Shown one piece after another: positions 11,029-20,556 of a DNA stretch of 64,000 nt. Numbering within the stretch: position 1 is the first letter of the stretch; each line of letters begins with the position of its first letter. The stretch is from assembly GCA_963731615.1 (NCBI GenBank), contig CAVSWD010000001.1:434001-498000 (forward strand), in the 5' to 3' direction. The notes below the pieces were generated by a model. It saw only the letters and a program-made list of their open reading frames with translations. It had not been told where the DNA came from and ran no database searches. This DNA is from Gaiellasilicea sp963731615. GTDB taxonomy: Bacteria; Actinomycetota; Thermoleophilia; Gaiellales; Gaiellaceae. Made by a program: the position numbers and the translations under genes.

Positions 11029-11541
11029 GTGCGCGGCCTTGTAGGCGTGATCGCCCTTGCGCTCGCGCACCGGCGCCGCCTGGCCGCAGCCGATCCGCCG
11101 CGTGTCCTCGTCGGACGATCGATCGGGGCCGCGCGGCTGGGGATGACGGAGGCCGCAGTCACAGCTGCTTACGGTGCGCCGAAGCGGACCACGCGATGGC
11201 AGCTGGCCGGCCGCTCAGGGCCGATCGCCGTCTACGGCTCCCTCTCGGTCTTCCTCGATGCCGGACGCGTCGTCGCCGTCGAGACGACGAGCCCGCGCTA
11301 CCGCCTTGCCGGGGCGGTCGGGGTCGGGACGATCACGCCGCGCCGCCCGAATGAGCTCTCGTTTTCCTGGCGCGGTTTCCGCTACGACGCCTGCAACGCC
11401 GCGTATCGACGGCGTGCGTACGGTGCGGTCACGGAGCTGGTGCTGCCGGCGGGAGCGACGACCGGCCGGCGAATCATCGCGATCGCACTCGCAGACGGGC
11501 GGCATCTCCTCCTTCTGCCCGGCGCCGGCCGCTGCAACTGA
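11029..11541 (+). CDS. Small secreted protein of unknown function
   Basis: A 170-residue protein starting at a GTG 1 bp after the uvrB stop. The N-terminus looks like a signal peptide (LVGVIALALAH), though the stretch HRRRLAAAD is unusually basic, so a small frameshift there is possible. The mature part (GRSIGAARLGMTEAAVTAAYG) resembles short secreted domains of actinobacteria in which a Gly-Met-Thr motif precedes a helix. No function can be assigned. Confidence 0.6.
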   Translation: MRGLVGVIALALAHRRRLAAADPPRVLVGRSIGAARLGMTEAAVTAAYGAPKRTTRWQLAGRSGPIAVYGSLSVFLDAGRVVAVETTSPRYRLAGAVGVGTITPRRPNELSFSWRGFRYDACNAAYRRRAYGAVTELVLPAGATTGRRIIAIALADGRHLLLLPGAGRCN

Positions 11542-11544
11542 GCC

Positions 11545-11966
11545 CTACGGTTTGGGCAGCACCTCGAGGTAGACGCCGAGCCAGTACGCGAGCAGGAAGT
11601 CGACGCCGGGTCCCTCACGGTTCTCGTCCTGCGAGCTGATCTGGTTACTGTCGGGCAGCGGCGACGGCGTGCAGCGCGCGGAGCGTCCTTCAGCTTCAGG
11701 CTGAGGGCCCACTTGAACCCGCTCTTGCTGCCGTCACCGCCGGCGAGCTTCCCGTCCGACAGCGACTTCTCGAGCTCCTGCTCCTGATCCGCGGCACGCT
11801 GCCTGGCGAGAGGAGCCCACGCGGTCGCGAGCAGCTTGTTCGCCGCTTCGACCGGCGTCAGCGCGGCGCCGGTCGAGGGGTGAACTGTCGCCGCTGGCCC
11901 GGTCTGGCCGAAGCTGATCGCCACCGCAGCTAGCGCCAGCGCGGGCACCAAGTAGCGCAGCTTCAT
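11545..11966 (-). CDS. Small secreted protein of unknown function (frameshifted)
   Basis: It begins at an ATG at 11966 with a clear signal peptide (YLVPALALAAVAISFG). The first 90 residues read in one frame and the C-terminal part (PDSNQISSQDENREGPG, then FLLAYWLGVYLEVLPKP) in another, with the switch between about 11640 and 11690. The offset equals two extra bases or one missing base. The sensible C-terminus and the stop, 3 bp from the convergent neighbour, argue for sequence error rather than decay. No family recognised. Confidence 0.5.
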
Positions 11967-12042
11967 CTAGCCGACCCGGATCGGCTTCTCGGTAAGGGCG
12001 CGACCGGCAAGCGACCAGCGACACCCCGCCGGCGCATCACCG

Positions 12043-12939
12043 CTACCGGACGGTGACGCTGTTGCTTCTACGGGCGCCCGCGACGACTCGGTAGACCCCA
12101 GCTCCTCGAGCCGCGAGCGAGTACGTGCCGGCTGCGCCGGTCTTGCCGTTTCCGGCCGCCCTCCAGGCACTCCCCGCCTTCTGCTCGAGCCGAACGGCGT
12201 GGCCTGCGACGGGGTGGCTGGAGCAGTCGAGCACGCTGCCGGCGACTGCGGCGCCGCGGCGACGGGCGGTGACGCGGATCGCGGGCCGGTTGCCCTCGAC
12301 GCTGATGCCACGGATCGCCTGCATCGCCTTCGCTGCGTTCCAGACGGTCGGGCGCGTGCCGTTGATCACGTACTCGCCGAAGCCCATAGCCCCGCCTGCC
12401 GAGTCGCCAGAGGGGAGAAGCAGGCCGAACCGGGCGTAGGCGGTATTGCCGTCGCAGAGCGGGAAGCCGATGGCGGCTTCCATCCGGGCGTCGTCGGCGC
12501 CGCCGAACGGCGATCGCGTCAGGATCCAGTTGCCCGGGATCGTCCCAGCAGCGCGGCCGCCGACGCGATGCTTGATCAGCTGGCGGCCCTCGGAGATCAC
12601 AGGCCAGTCGTGAACCAGGTTCGCAATCAGCGCGGCCCGAGTCGCGCCCGCCTTGACGGCGACGCCGACGCTCCAGTCGTACTTGCTGTCGGCGCCGAGG
12701 CTCGGCCGCCCGGTTGCCTCGTACCGAGGCCCTGCCCACTCGCCGCCGTTCGAGTCGTAGCAGCAGCCCCGCTTGTACTCGGGCGGCGAGACGGCGACGA
12801 TCGCGAGCGTGGGGGAGTAGTGGTCGGTTGGGTTGCCCGACTGCCCGCGCAAGGTGATTCGGTCCTGGACCGCCGCGACGACGAGCGGCGCCGCCACGAG
12901 CGCGCCCAATCCGATCACGATCGCGAATCTCAGCCGCAT
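12043..12939 (-). CDS. Secreted protein of unknown function with C-terminal beta-sandwich
   Basis: A 298-residue exported protein with signal peptide MRLRFAIVIGLGALVAAPLV. The middle region has many Gly and aromatic residues and a CC pair (KRGCCYDSNGGEW). The last 70 residues (VRLEQKAGSAWRAAG to the end) look like a small carboxypeptidase-regulatory or Ig-like beta sandwich. It is divergent from the LuxR gene, with 87 bp between them. No catalytic motif is seen. Confidence 0.65.
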   Translation of the reverse strand: MRLRFAIVIGLGALVAAPLVVAAVQDRITLRGQSGNPTDHYSPTLAIVAVSPPEYKRGCCYDSNGGEWAGPRYEATGRPSLGADSKYDWSVGVAVKAGATRAALIANLVHDWPVISEGRQLIKHRVGGRAAGTIPGNWILTRSPFGGADDARMEAAIGFPLCDGNTAYARFGLLLPSGDSAGGAMGFGEYVINGTRPTVWNAAKAMQAIRGISVEGNRPAIRVTARRRGAAVAGSVLDCSSHPVAGHAVRLEQKAGSAWRAAGNGKTGAAGTYSLAARGAGVYRVVAGARRSNSVTVR

Positions 12940-13026
12940 CCTGTGCTCGAACGTAGATCGTCCCGGCTGTCCGTGCCATCGGGCAAATGCCTAGTCTCTG
13001 CCGGTTTGCAGGCATAAGATGCGTTC

Positions 13027-15751
13027 GTGCTACTCGGGCGGACGACCGAGTGCGGCCGGATCGACGGGCTGCTCGAGAGGGTACGCGGCGGCGAAAGCGG
13101 CGTGCTCGTCCTCCGTGGGGACCCGGGCATCGGCAAGACCGCTTTGCTCACCTACGCTCGCGAGCGAGCACACGGGCTGACCCTCGTCGCGACCCGCGGT
13201 GTCGAGTCGGAAGCCGAGCTTCCCTTCTCCGCCCTGGCGGAGCTGCTCGAACCGCTGCTCGGCGGGCTCGACGAGCTGCCGGCACCGCAGGCAGCTGCGC
13301 TCCGGAGCGCCCTGGCTCTCGGCCCGCCTGTCCCCGGCGACGCGTTCGCGGTGGCGACGGGTGCGCTCCGCCTGATCCTGGGTGCGGCCCGCGAGTCGCC
13401 GCTGCTCGTGGTCGTCGATGACGCGCACTGGCTCGACGCGGGCTCCGGGGAGACGCTCCTCTTCGCCGCGCGTAGGTTCGACGCCGATGCGGTGGCGGTG
13501 CTCGTTGCGGTGCGCGAGGGCGAGCCGAGCGTCTTCGACGGAGCCGGTTTCGCCGAAGTCCGCCTGGATGGGCTCGATCGCTCCGCGGCCGGCGACCTCC
13601 TTGCCGCGGCGCCCGCAGGCAGGTTGGCGCCTGCTGTCGCTCACAGCCTCGTCGACGCGACCGCCGGCAATCCGCTGGCGCTGCTCGAGCTGCCGGCGCT
13701 GCTGAGCGAGGCGCAACGGGAGGGCCAGGCGCCGCTGCCGGATCCGCTGCCGACGACCCCGAGCATCCGGCGTGCGTTCGAGGTGAGACTGGCGGCGCTT
13801 CCGCCCGAGTCGCAGCGGGCGCTGCTCGTGGCGGCGTCGAGCCACACCGAGGAGCTGCGGCCGCTGCTCGAGGCGCTGGCGGCGCTCGAGCTCGATCCGG
13901 AGACGCTCGAAACCGCAGAGCGGGCCGCACTCGTCTCCTTCACCGACGGGAAGCTGACCTGGCAGCATCCGCTGTTGCGCTCCGCGAGCTACTACCGGGG
14001 GTCGACGTTCGAGCGCCGGGCCGCGCATGCCGCGCTCGCATCGGTCTCGACGGGAGTGGAGCGCGCCTGGCATCTCGCCGACGCGACGCTCGGCCCGGAC
14101 GAGGACGTCGCGCTCGCGCTCGAGGCGGCCGCGATCAACGCCCGCGCGCGGCGCGGGCACGTCGCCGCCGCGATCGCGTTCGAGCGCTCGGCCCGCCTCT
14201 CCGTCGACGGCGAGGACGCTGCCCGCCGCGATCTCGAGGCGGCGCGCGACTATCACCTCGCCGGGCGCGTCGAGCAGGCACGTGCGCTCCTGCTCGGAGC
14301 ATTGGGCTCGACCCGGACCGCGACGCTGCGCTCGGATCTCAAGCATCAGCTCGGCGTGATCGAGATGTGGTTCGGGGACGCGTCAGTCGCGCACGTGCAG
14401 CTGTCCGCGGCGGCGGTCGAGATCGAGGCCGACGACCCGAAACGGGCGGCGACGATGCTCACGCACGCCGCGATCGCGCGCGAGATGGGAGGCGACGTGG
14501 ACGGCACGCTCGCGCTCGTTCGCCGTGCACACGAGCTGGCGGGCGGCGGGGTCGAAACGGAGCCGCAGCTGCTCCGCGCGATGATCCTGGCGGGCGACGC
14601 ACGCGTCGTCCGGCCGGCGCTGCTCTCGCTGCTCGAGGCCGGGTCGGCCTCCGAGCCAGTCGGCGCCGACGGCGGTGTTCCTCGACGCCACGATCGGTCA
14701 GGCGTTGGTCTGGCTCGGCGAGCACGCCGAGGCGCGCCGGCTCTTCGAACGGGATCTGGCGGCCGCCCGAGCGTCCGGCTCGCTGGCTCCGATGCCGTAC
14801 CTGCTGGCGTGCTTGTCCGAGCTCGAGTTTCGGCTCGGCCGCCTGCAGGCCGCGCATGCGACCGCAACCGAGTCGCTTCGGATCGCCGAGGAGACGGGTC
14901 AGCTGAACGTGCTCTCGTTCTGCCTCGCGACGGCGGCCCGAGTCGAGGCGGCGACGGGCCGTGAGCAGGACTGCCGCGACCACGCGCTGCGGGCGCTCGA
15001 GCTGGCGGGCGCGCTCGGAGCGGGGTCGATCCGGATCTACGCGTTCTCCGCCCTGGGTCTGCTCGAGCTCGGGCTCGGCCGCCCGGATGCGGCCCTCGCG
15101 GCGCTCGAGGAGGTAGCGGGGCAGGTCGTCGAGCTCGGCCCGCGCGATCCGAACGTCGTCCAGTGGGAGCCCGACCTGATCGAGGCGCTGCTCCTCTGTG
15201 GCCGAGTCGAGGAGGCGACCGAGCGGCTGCGTGGGTTCGAGCGGCAGGCCACCGGCACCGACAACGCCTGGGCGCTCGCGTCCGCCGCCCGCAGCCGGGG
15301 GATGCTCGTCGCGGCGGGCTTCGAGCGCGAGTTCGCAGCAGCCGGCCAGGGCCACGCCTCGCCGTTCGAGCGCGCCCGCACTGAGCTGCGCCTCGGCGAG
15401 CGGCTCCGCCGCGTGCGGCGGCCGACCGAGGCTCGCGTCCCGCTGCGCTCCGCCCAGCAGGCGTTCGAGCTCCTCGGTGCGCAGGGCTGGGCGGCGCAGG
15501 CACGGGCGGAGCGCGCTGCGGCTGGGGAGCGTCCGAAGCGTGCGGAAACGGACGCACCGATGCCCTTGCACAGGTTGACGGAGCAGGAGCTCCGAATCGC
15601 GCTACTGATCGCGGAAGGCGTCACGAACCGTGAGGCGGCGGCGGCGCTCTACCTCAGCCCGAAGACGATCGGCTATCACCTCGGGAAGGTGTACGAGAAG
15701 CTCGGCGTCCGCTCGCGGACGGAGCTTGCACACCTGCTCGGCCAGTCCTGA
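13027..15751 (+). CDS. Large ATP-binding LuxR-family (LAL) transcriptional regulator (one frameshift)
   Basis: A regulator of about 907 aa. The N-terminal AAA/STAND ATPase has Walker A GDPGIGKT and Walker B LLVVVDDAHWLD. A long helical TPR-like region follows, then a C-terminal LuxR helix-turn-helix (LTEQELRIALLIAEGVTNREAA). The start is the GTG at 13027. The frame breaks near 14645-14665 by one extra base (SEP...SAPTAVFLDA), and both halves are otherwise continuous. Such proteins usually act as inducer-responsive activators. Target genes are not evident. Confidence 0.88.
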
Positions 15752-15756
15752 CGGGC

Positions 15757-15762
15757 TACTCT
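15757..15762 (+). promoter_or_regulatory. Leaderless -10 of the DUF2277 gene
   Basis: TACTCT, 6 nt before the ATG at 15769, located just after the LuxR stop. Confidence 0.5.
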
Positions 15763-15768
15763 GGGCGC

Positions 15769-16035
15769 ATGTGCCGGAACATCAGAGTGCTCCACAACTT
15801 CGAGCCCGCCGCGACGCCCGAGGAGATCGAGGCGGCGGCGCTCCAGTACGTGCGCAAGATCAGTGGTGCGACGAAGCCCTCGAAGGCGAACGAAGCGGCG
15901 TTCGACCGCGCGGTCGAGGAGGTCAGAGCGGCGTCGGCGCGGCTCCTGGCCTCGCTCGTGACCGCGGCGCCGCCGCGCGATCGCGAGGTCGAGGCCGCCA
16001 AGGCGAAGGCCCGCGCAGCTGCTCGCTTCGCGTAG
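15769..16035 (+). CDS. DUF2277 protein
   Basis: An 88-residue protein starting MCRNIRVLHNFEP, the hallmark of DUF2277, with the conserved core LQYVRKISGATKPSKAN. Small, helical, cytoplasmic, function unknown. Start and length match the family exactly. It has its own -10 6 nt upstream. Confidence 0.9.
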   Translation: MCRNIRVLHNFEPAATPEEIEAAALQYVRKISGATKPSKANEAAFDRAVEEVRAASARLLASLVTAAPPRDREVEAAKAKARAAARFA

Positions 16036-16036
16036 C

Positions 16037-16042
16037 TAGAGT
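16037..16042 (+). promoter_or_regulatory. Leaderless -10 of the first GlsB-like gene
   Basis: TAGAGT, 6 nt before the ATG at 16049, directly after the DUF2277 stop. Confidence 0.5.
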
Positions 16043-16048
16043 CGCCCG

Positions 16049-16348
16049 ATGCTCGGCGCCATTCTCTCGCTGCTCGTTTCTGGGCTGATCATCGGCGTGC
16101 TCGCGCGCTTCGCCGTTCCGGGCAAGGATCCACTGAAGCTCTGGCAGACGATCCTGCTCGGAGTCGCGGGCTCGCTCCTCGGCGGCCTCGTCGCCGGGCT
16201 CTTCGGCGTCCTCGACGGCGACGACACGATCGAAGCCGGCGAGGCGTTCGCCTCGTTCGCGTTCGCGCTCGGCGGTGCGATCGCGCTGCTGATCCTCTAC
16301 CGGAAGCTCGTCCAGAAGCGCCCGCTCACCGGGCCTGGCTCGAGCTAG
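16049..16348 (+). CDS. GlsB/YeaQ/YmgE-type small membrane protein
   Basis: 99 residues with three hydrophobic segments and glycine-rich helices (LLGVAGSLLGGLVAGL), typical of the transglycosylase-associated/GlsB family, which is often stress-induced. A second member lies at 17981. Exact role unknown. It converges with the M32 carboxypeptidase, 2 bp between stops. Confidence 0.8.
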   Translation: MLGAILSLLVSGLIIGVLARFAVPGKDPLKLWQTILLGVAGSLLGGLVAGLFGVLDGDDTIEAGEAFASFAFALGGAIALLILYRKLVQKRPLTGPGSS

Positions 16349-16350
16349 CT

Positions 16351-17850
16351 TCAGGCCGCCGCCAGGGCGCCCAGCTTCTCCTTCAGGTAGCGAACGTACG
16401 GGGCAGCGTCGATCGTCGGGGTCCCGACGACGCGCTCGAGTGTCTCCTGCGGCGTGAACTTGCGGCCGAGCGAGTACAGCCGGGTCGCGAGCCACTCGTG
16501 CAGCTGGCCGAACTCCCCCTGCTCGAACTGCTCCGGCAGGTCGGGGATCTCGGAGAGCACCTTCTCCCAGATCTGCACCGAGACGATGTTCCCGAGCGAG
16601 TACGTCGGGAAGTAGCCGAAGCCGCCGCCCGACCAGTGCACGTCCTGGAGCACGCCGAGGCTGTCGTTCGGCACCGCGATCCCCAGGTACTCCTCGAAGC
16701 GCGTGTTCCAGGCATCGGGGAGATCCTTCAGGTCGATCGTGCCGGCCATGATCTCCTGCTCCAGCTCGAAGCGCAGGATGATGTGGAGGTTGTACGTCGC
16801 CTCGTCGGCGTCGACCCGGATGAACGACGGCTTCACCCGGTTGATCGCGCGGTAGAAGCGCTCCTGGTCGACGTCGCCGACGGCCTCCGGGAACGCCTCC
16901 TGGAAGGATGGGTAGAAGTGGTTCCAGAACTCGCGGCTGCGGCCGACGATGTTCTCCCACAGCCGGCTCTGCGACTCGTGCAGCGCCGACGAGACGCCGT
17001 GACACAGCGGCGTGCGCTCGAGCGACGGCGAGACACCGTGCTCGTAGAGGCCGTGGCCGCACTCGTGCATCGCCGTGAAGATCGAGGTGATGTCGTCTTC
17101 CTTGTAGCGGGTCGTCAGGCGAATGTCCTGCGTGCCGGAGCTCGCCGCGAACGGGTGCACGGTCAGGTCGAGGCGCGCGAACGACGGGTCGTAGCCGAAG
17201 CGCTCGATGATCTTGAGCGAGTACGCGTGCTGCGCGTCGACGGGCCAGGGCCCGTCCATGAAGGCGTCGTCGCCCTCCACGGAGCCGATCTCCGCGATCA
17301 GCGGCACGAGCTCTGCCTTCAGGTCGTCGAAGACGGCCCGAACCTCGGCGGTCTTCATGCCCGGCTCGTAGTCGTCGAGCAGCACGTCGTAGGGCTCGTC
17401 GTAGCCGTCGAAGCACTCGACGTAGCGACGCTTCAGCTCGACCGCGCGCTCGAGGTGGGGGAGGAAGAGCGCGAAGTCGTTCTCTTCACGCGCCTTCGCC
17501 CAGACGTCGTGCGCCTCGGCTGCCGCGCCCGTCATCTCGGCAGCGAGCTCGGCCGGGACACGGCGGAGCTTGTCGTAGTCGTGGCGGGTGGTGCGGAGCA
17601 GCGACGCGTCGTCGGAGTCGTAGTCGAGCTGCTGCTCGTACTCGGCGAGCCCGTCGAGGAGCGTGCCGACCTCGTCCGAGACGAACTTCTCGTGTGCAAT
17701 CCGATCCAGCGTCGTGAGCTGGGCTCCACGGACGGCGCCGCCGCCGGGCGGCATCATCACGGTCTGGTCCCAGAACATGATCTCCAAGGCCCGGCGCAGG
17801 TCGTGGATCTCGGCCAAGCGGGTCTTCAGTTCGGCGAAGCGCTGCTCCAT
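16351..17850 (-). CDS. M32 family metallocarboxypeptidase (Taq type)
   Basis: A cytoplasmic zinc carboxypeptidase removing C-terminal residues from peptides. Its 499 residues match the family length. The zinc site HECGH is at residues 262-266, with the third-ligand segment HESQSRLWEN at 291-300. Also present are DIRLTTRY and the C-terminal region GGFGYFPTYSLGN. The start is the ATG at 17850 with a GAGGAGA ribosome site 5-11 nt upstream. Confidence 0.95.
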   Translation of the reverse strand: MEQRFAELKTRLAEIHDLRRALEIMFWDQTVMMPPGGGAVRGAQLTTLDRIAHEKFVSDEVGTLLDGLAEYEQQLDYDSDDASLLRTTRHDYDKLRRVPAELAAEMTGAAAEAHDVWAKAREENDFALFLPHLERAVELKRRYVECFDGYDEPYDVLLDDYEPGMKTAEVRAVFDDLKAELVPLIAEIGSVEGDDAFMDGPWPVDAQHAYSLKIIERFGYDPSFARLDLTVHPFAASSGTQDIRLTTRYKEDDITSIFTAMHECGHGLYEHGVSPSLERTPLCHGVSSALHESQSRLWENIVGRSREFWNHFYPSFQEAFPEAVGDVDQERFYRAINRVKPSFIRVDADEATYNLHIILRFELEQEIMAGTIDLKDLPDAWNTRFEEYLGIAVPNDSLGVLQDVHWSGGGFGYFPTYSLGNIVSVQIWEKVLSEIPDLPEQFEQGEFGQLHEWLATRLYSLGRKFTPQETLERVVGTPTIDAAPYVRYLKEKLGALAAA

Positions 17851-17980
17851 CGTCTCTCCTCGTAATCGCGGTATCGGCGGACTCTAGCCTGTTTCCGAGC
17901 GCGTTTCGCCTGGCGTTTGCGGCCAGTCCTGGCGGGAAAAGACAGGTCTGGACGACTTCGCACACTTGACTGGAGGTTCG

Positions 17981-18253
17981 ATGGGGATCATCGCGTTCAT
18001 CATCCTCGGCGCCATCGCGGGAGCGATCGCCAAGGCGCTCCTGCCCGGTGACGACCCGGGCGGGTTCATCATCACGACGATCGTGGGCATCGTCGGTGCC
18101 CTGCTCGGCGGGTTCCTCGCCGCAGCGCTCTTCAATGCCGACCCGATGGACGAGTTCTGGGACATCAGCAGCTGGCTGACGGCGATCGTCGGCGCGATCG
18201 TGCTGTTGCTGATCTACCGCGCCGTCGCCGGTCGTAGGGGAGCGACCGTCTGA
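17981..18253 (+). CDS. GlsB/YeaQ/YmgE-type small membrane protein
   Basis: 90 residues with three membrane segments and the family pattern IIAFIILGAIAGAIAKALLPGDDPGG. The ATG at 17981 is chosen over an upstream TTG because GGAGG lies 5-9 nt before it. A strong hairpin terminator follows the stop at once. Paralogue of 16049-16348. Confidence 0.85.
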   Translation: MGIIAFIILGAIAGAIAKALLPGDDPGGFIITTIVGIVGALLGGFLAAALFNADPMDEFWDISSWLTAIVGAIVLLLIYRAVAGRRGATV

Positions 18254-18258
18254 CGTAC

Positions 18259-18280
18259 GGGGGCCCGCGAAGCGGCCCCC
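18259..18280 (+). terminator. Terminator of the GlsB-like gene
   Basis: GGGGGC-CCGC-GAA-GCGG-CCCCC: a 9-bp GC stem with one bulged C and a GAA loop, followed by TCTTC. Confidence 0.75.
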
Positions 18281-18299
18281 TCTTCAGGGATCTTCGCTC

Positions 18300-18329
18300 G
18301 CTGAGCATCCGCTTCTGCGGATGCTCAGC
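18300..18329. terminator. Hairpin between convergent genes
   Basis: Perfect 13-bp stem (GCTGAGCATCCGC / GCGGATGCTCAGC) with a TTCT loop. It covers the end of the phosphoesterase gene, including its stop at 18325, so it can end transcription from both sides. Confidence 0.75.
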
Positions 18330-19149
18330 TTGCGCGGTAAGCAAGCGGCTCACGGCCGCGCGGGAAGGTACGCACGGCCGTGAGCCCCCAGCCGTCCTCA
18401 CGCCAGATGTAGGTGAGGATGCGCAGCGCCTCGACGCCGACCTCGTAGACGTGCAGGCCTCGTGCTTCACCGCGCCGGTTCGGCCGCGGCTGGCCGAATC
18501 CCGGTGCGATCGAGACGACGACGGCACGCTCGCCGCCCGGGGCCGAGAGCTCGAACTCTCGCCGCTCGGCGACCGTGCTCTGGTGGATGTGACCTGCGAG
18601 GACGAGATCCGCGCCAGCCTCGACGAGGCCGGCGAGGACGCGGTTCCGCTTCGCCACCGGCTTCTTGCGCGAGCGCCAGGGCGGGCCGAGGAGATGGTGA
18701 TGGAACGTGACGATCCGGAACGCCCCCTCGGCACCGCTCGCGAGGGTTTCCCGCGCCTGCTGCACCTGGGTGTCTCGCAGCCGGCCGGACTGATGCCGCC
18801 AGGGTCGTACCGAGTTGAGCCCGGCGACGACGAGCGTGTCGGAACGGTAGACCGGCTCCGTCGTCTCCCAGAGCCGCTCGAACTCGTGCCACGGCTGCGT
18901 GAACCGCTTCGGCAGGGAGTACGGGATGTCGTGGTTTCCGGGGATCGCCAGCAACGGCAGCTCGAGCCCGCGCAGGAATGCCGCGGCGGTCTCGTGCTGG
19001 CTGCGCAGGCCGCGGTGAGTGAGATCGCCGCTTGCGATCACGAGCTCCGGCCTCACCTCCTCGATCAGCCGGCCGAGCGCCTCGATCGACTCGGGCTTGA
19101 CGTTGCGCCCGAAATGCAGGTCGGAGAGGTGCAGAACACGTGTGAGCAC
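18325..19149 (-). CDS. Metallophosphoesterase (calcineurin-like, CpdA type)
   Basis: A 274-residue binuclear-metal phosphoesterase. All five metal motifs are seen: DLHFG, GDLTHRG, GNHD, FHHHL and GHIH. The size and layout resemble class III cyclic-nucleotide phosphodiesterases such as CpdA, but the substrate is not certain. Start GTG at 19149, divergent from a small membrane protein 28 bp away. Confidence 0.88.
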   Translation of the reverse strand: MLTRVLHLSDLHFGRNVKPESIEALGRLIEEVRPELVIASGDLTHRGLRSQHETAAAFLRGLELPLLAIPGNHDIPYSLPKRFTQPWHEFERLWETTEPVYRSDTLVVAGLNSVRPWRHQSGRLRDTQVQQARETLASGAEGAFRIVTFHHHLLGPPWRSRKKPVAKRNRVLAGLVEAGADLVLAGHIHQSTVAERREFELSAPGGERAVVVSIAPGFGQPRPNRRGEARGLHVYEVGVEALRILTYIWREDGWGLTAVRTFPRGREPLAYRAS

Positions 19150-19164
19150 AGCCGGATGAGGCTA

Positions 19165-19170
19165 TACAGT
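19165..19170 (+). promoter_or_regulatory. Leaderless -10 of the 19178 gene
   Basis: TACAGT, 7 nt before the ATG at 19178. The other strand holds TAGCCT, 9 nt before the divergent phosphoesterase GTG. Confidence 0.5.
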
Positions 19171-19177
19171 CCTGCAG

Positions 19178-19420
19178 ATGGGTGAAACCGAATCCCCTGA
19201 GATCTTCGACGATCTGTACCTCGGCCTCCGGGCCGGCGGTGCGCTCCGCAAGCAGCGCCGCGGCGAGCCGCTCACGAGCGAGGAGCAGGAGGCGCTCGGA
19301 CGCTGGAACCGGCTCTCGATGGCGCGGAAGACGATCGCCGTCGGCGCGTTCGCGATCGGCACGTTCGGCCTCGGCTTCACCCTCGGCGGCCTGATCTTCG
19401 GCCGCTGGCGGAAGGCTTAA
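19178..19420 (+). CDS. Small single-pass membrane protein of unknown function
   Basis: 80 residues: a charged N-terminal half (DDLYLGLRAGGALRKQRRGEP) and one C-terminal hydrophobic helix (TIAVGAFAIGTFGLGFTLGG) ending in basic residues. No family recognised. The ATG at 19178 is supported by the -10 7 nt upstream. Confidence 0.6.
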   Translation: MGETESPEIFDDLYLGLRAGGALRKQRRGEPLTSEEQEALGRWNRLSMARKTIAVGAFAIGTFGLGFTLGGLIFGRWRKA

Positions 19421-19423
19421 CCC

Positions 19424-19488
19424 GTCCCGAAAGGGACACGTGGTGTCAGAGACGACTCCGACACCGTGTCAGAGACGAGTCTGACACC
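19424..19488. repeat. Three hairpins including a tandem pair of near-identical 23-bp palindromic units
   Basis: GTCCC-GAAA-GGGAC (19424-19437), then two adjacent 23-bp units (about 19443-19465 and 19466-19488) that differ at two bases. The second has perfect 8-bp arms, GTGTCAGA / TCTGACAC. They sit between convergent genes and may be terminators or REP-like elements. Confidence 0.6.
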
Positions 19489-19491
19489 GGT

Positions 19492-20556
19492 TCAGCCCGC
19501 TTCGGCGTCCTTGGCGGAGAAGATCACGGCCGGCACGTCCTCCTCGGCCGGGTCCTTGGCGCGCACGATCACATCGATCAGGGTTGCGAGCACGGCCGCG
19601 AGCGGGATCGCGAGGATGACCGCGAAGCCGCCGAAGAGGAGGCCGCACGCGGTCACCGAGACCAGCACGACGAGCGGCGTCAGGCCGACGGCGTCGCCGA
19701 GCAGGCGTGGGATCACGAGGTAGTCCTCGAGCAGCCGGACGACGAGCACGGCCAGGCCGGCCGCGAGCGCGGTCTGCCACGAGACGGTCAGGCCGACCCC
19801 GACCGCGAGGGCGCCGGCCGCGAGCGGGCCGATCACGGGAACCACTTCGACGATCCCGGCAAACGCCCCGACCAGGATCCAATACGGCAAACCGATTGCC
19901 CAGAACGCGATCGACAGCACCGTGCCCACGAGCACGATCAGCACCGCCTGCCCGCGGACGTACGCTCCGAGCTTCGCGTCGATCAGCTCCCAGGTGTCGC
20001 GCACCTTCTTCCGCTTCGGCCGCGGCAGCAGCGAGCAGAGCAGGTCTTCCGCCCGATCCCGCTCGAAGATCCAGTAGGCCGCGCTCGCGAGCACGAAGAA
20101 GATCCCGAGCCCGACCTCGAACACAGTCAGCGTCACCTCGAGGGCCGGGTCGACGAGGCTCTCGCCCGATGGCAGGTCCTCGAGCCGCCGCTGCACCCCG
20201 ACGAGGATGTCGTGCCTGATCCCGGTCGACTCGCGCGCTTCCTGTCCGAGCTCCGTGCGGGTCTGTGGCAGGCCGCCCACCGCCGTGTCGACCTGGTCGA
20301 TCGCGCGCGGGACGACGATCCAGAGGAAGCCGGCGATCATCCCGAGCAGGACGATGTAGTGGAGGCCGATCCCGACGCCACGCGGCACGCCGTGCTTGGC
20401 GAGTTTCTCGACGGCGGGCCTCATCGCCGCCGCGAGGATGAACGCGAAGAAGAGCAGCGCCGCAAGCAGCTTGAGCTGCCAGAGCGCCAGCGCGAGCACG
20501 ACGATGCCGCCCACGACGAGTGTGGCGAGCGCGGCTCGCTTAGCGGTCTCCCTCAT
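19492..20556 (-). CDS. AI-2E/PerM-family transporter
   Basis: A 354-residue membrane protein with the family layout: two helices, a soluble loop, then a helix-rich C-terminal half with IPYWILVGAFAGI-like motifs (seen here as LPYWILVGAFAGIVEVVPVIG) and LPVV-like LTPLVVLVSV. Members export AI-2 or other small molecules. The substrate is unknown here. The start is the ATG at 20556, overlapping the stop of the upstream membrane protein (ATGA), so the two form an operon. Confidence 0.87.
   Translation of the reverse strand: MRETAKRAALATLVVGGIVVLALALWQLKLLAALLFFAFILAAAMRPAVEKLAKHGVPRGVGIGLHYIVLLGMIAGFLWIVVPRAIDQVDTAVGGLPQTRTELGQEARESTGIRHDILVGVQRRLEDLPSGESLVDPALEVTLTVFEVGLGIFFVLASAAYWIFERDRAEDLLCSLLPRPKRKKVRDTWELIDAKLGAYVRGQAVLIVLVGTVLSIAFWAIGLPYWILVGAFAGIVEVVPVIGPLAAGALAVGVGLTVSWQTALAAGLAVLVVRLLEDYLVIPRLLGDAVGLTPLVVLVSVTACGLLFGGFAVILAIPLAAVLATLIDVIVRAKDPAEEDVPAVIFSAKDAEAG

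Noticed and set aside
13030..14346. Antisense frames below the LuxR regulator (438 aa and others)
   Set aside because: Mirror images of a well-defined LAL regulator.
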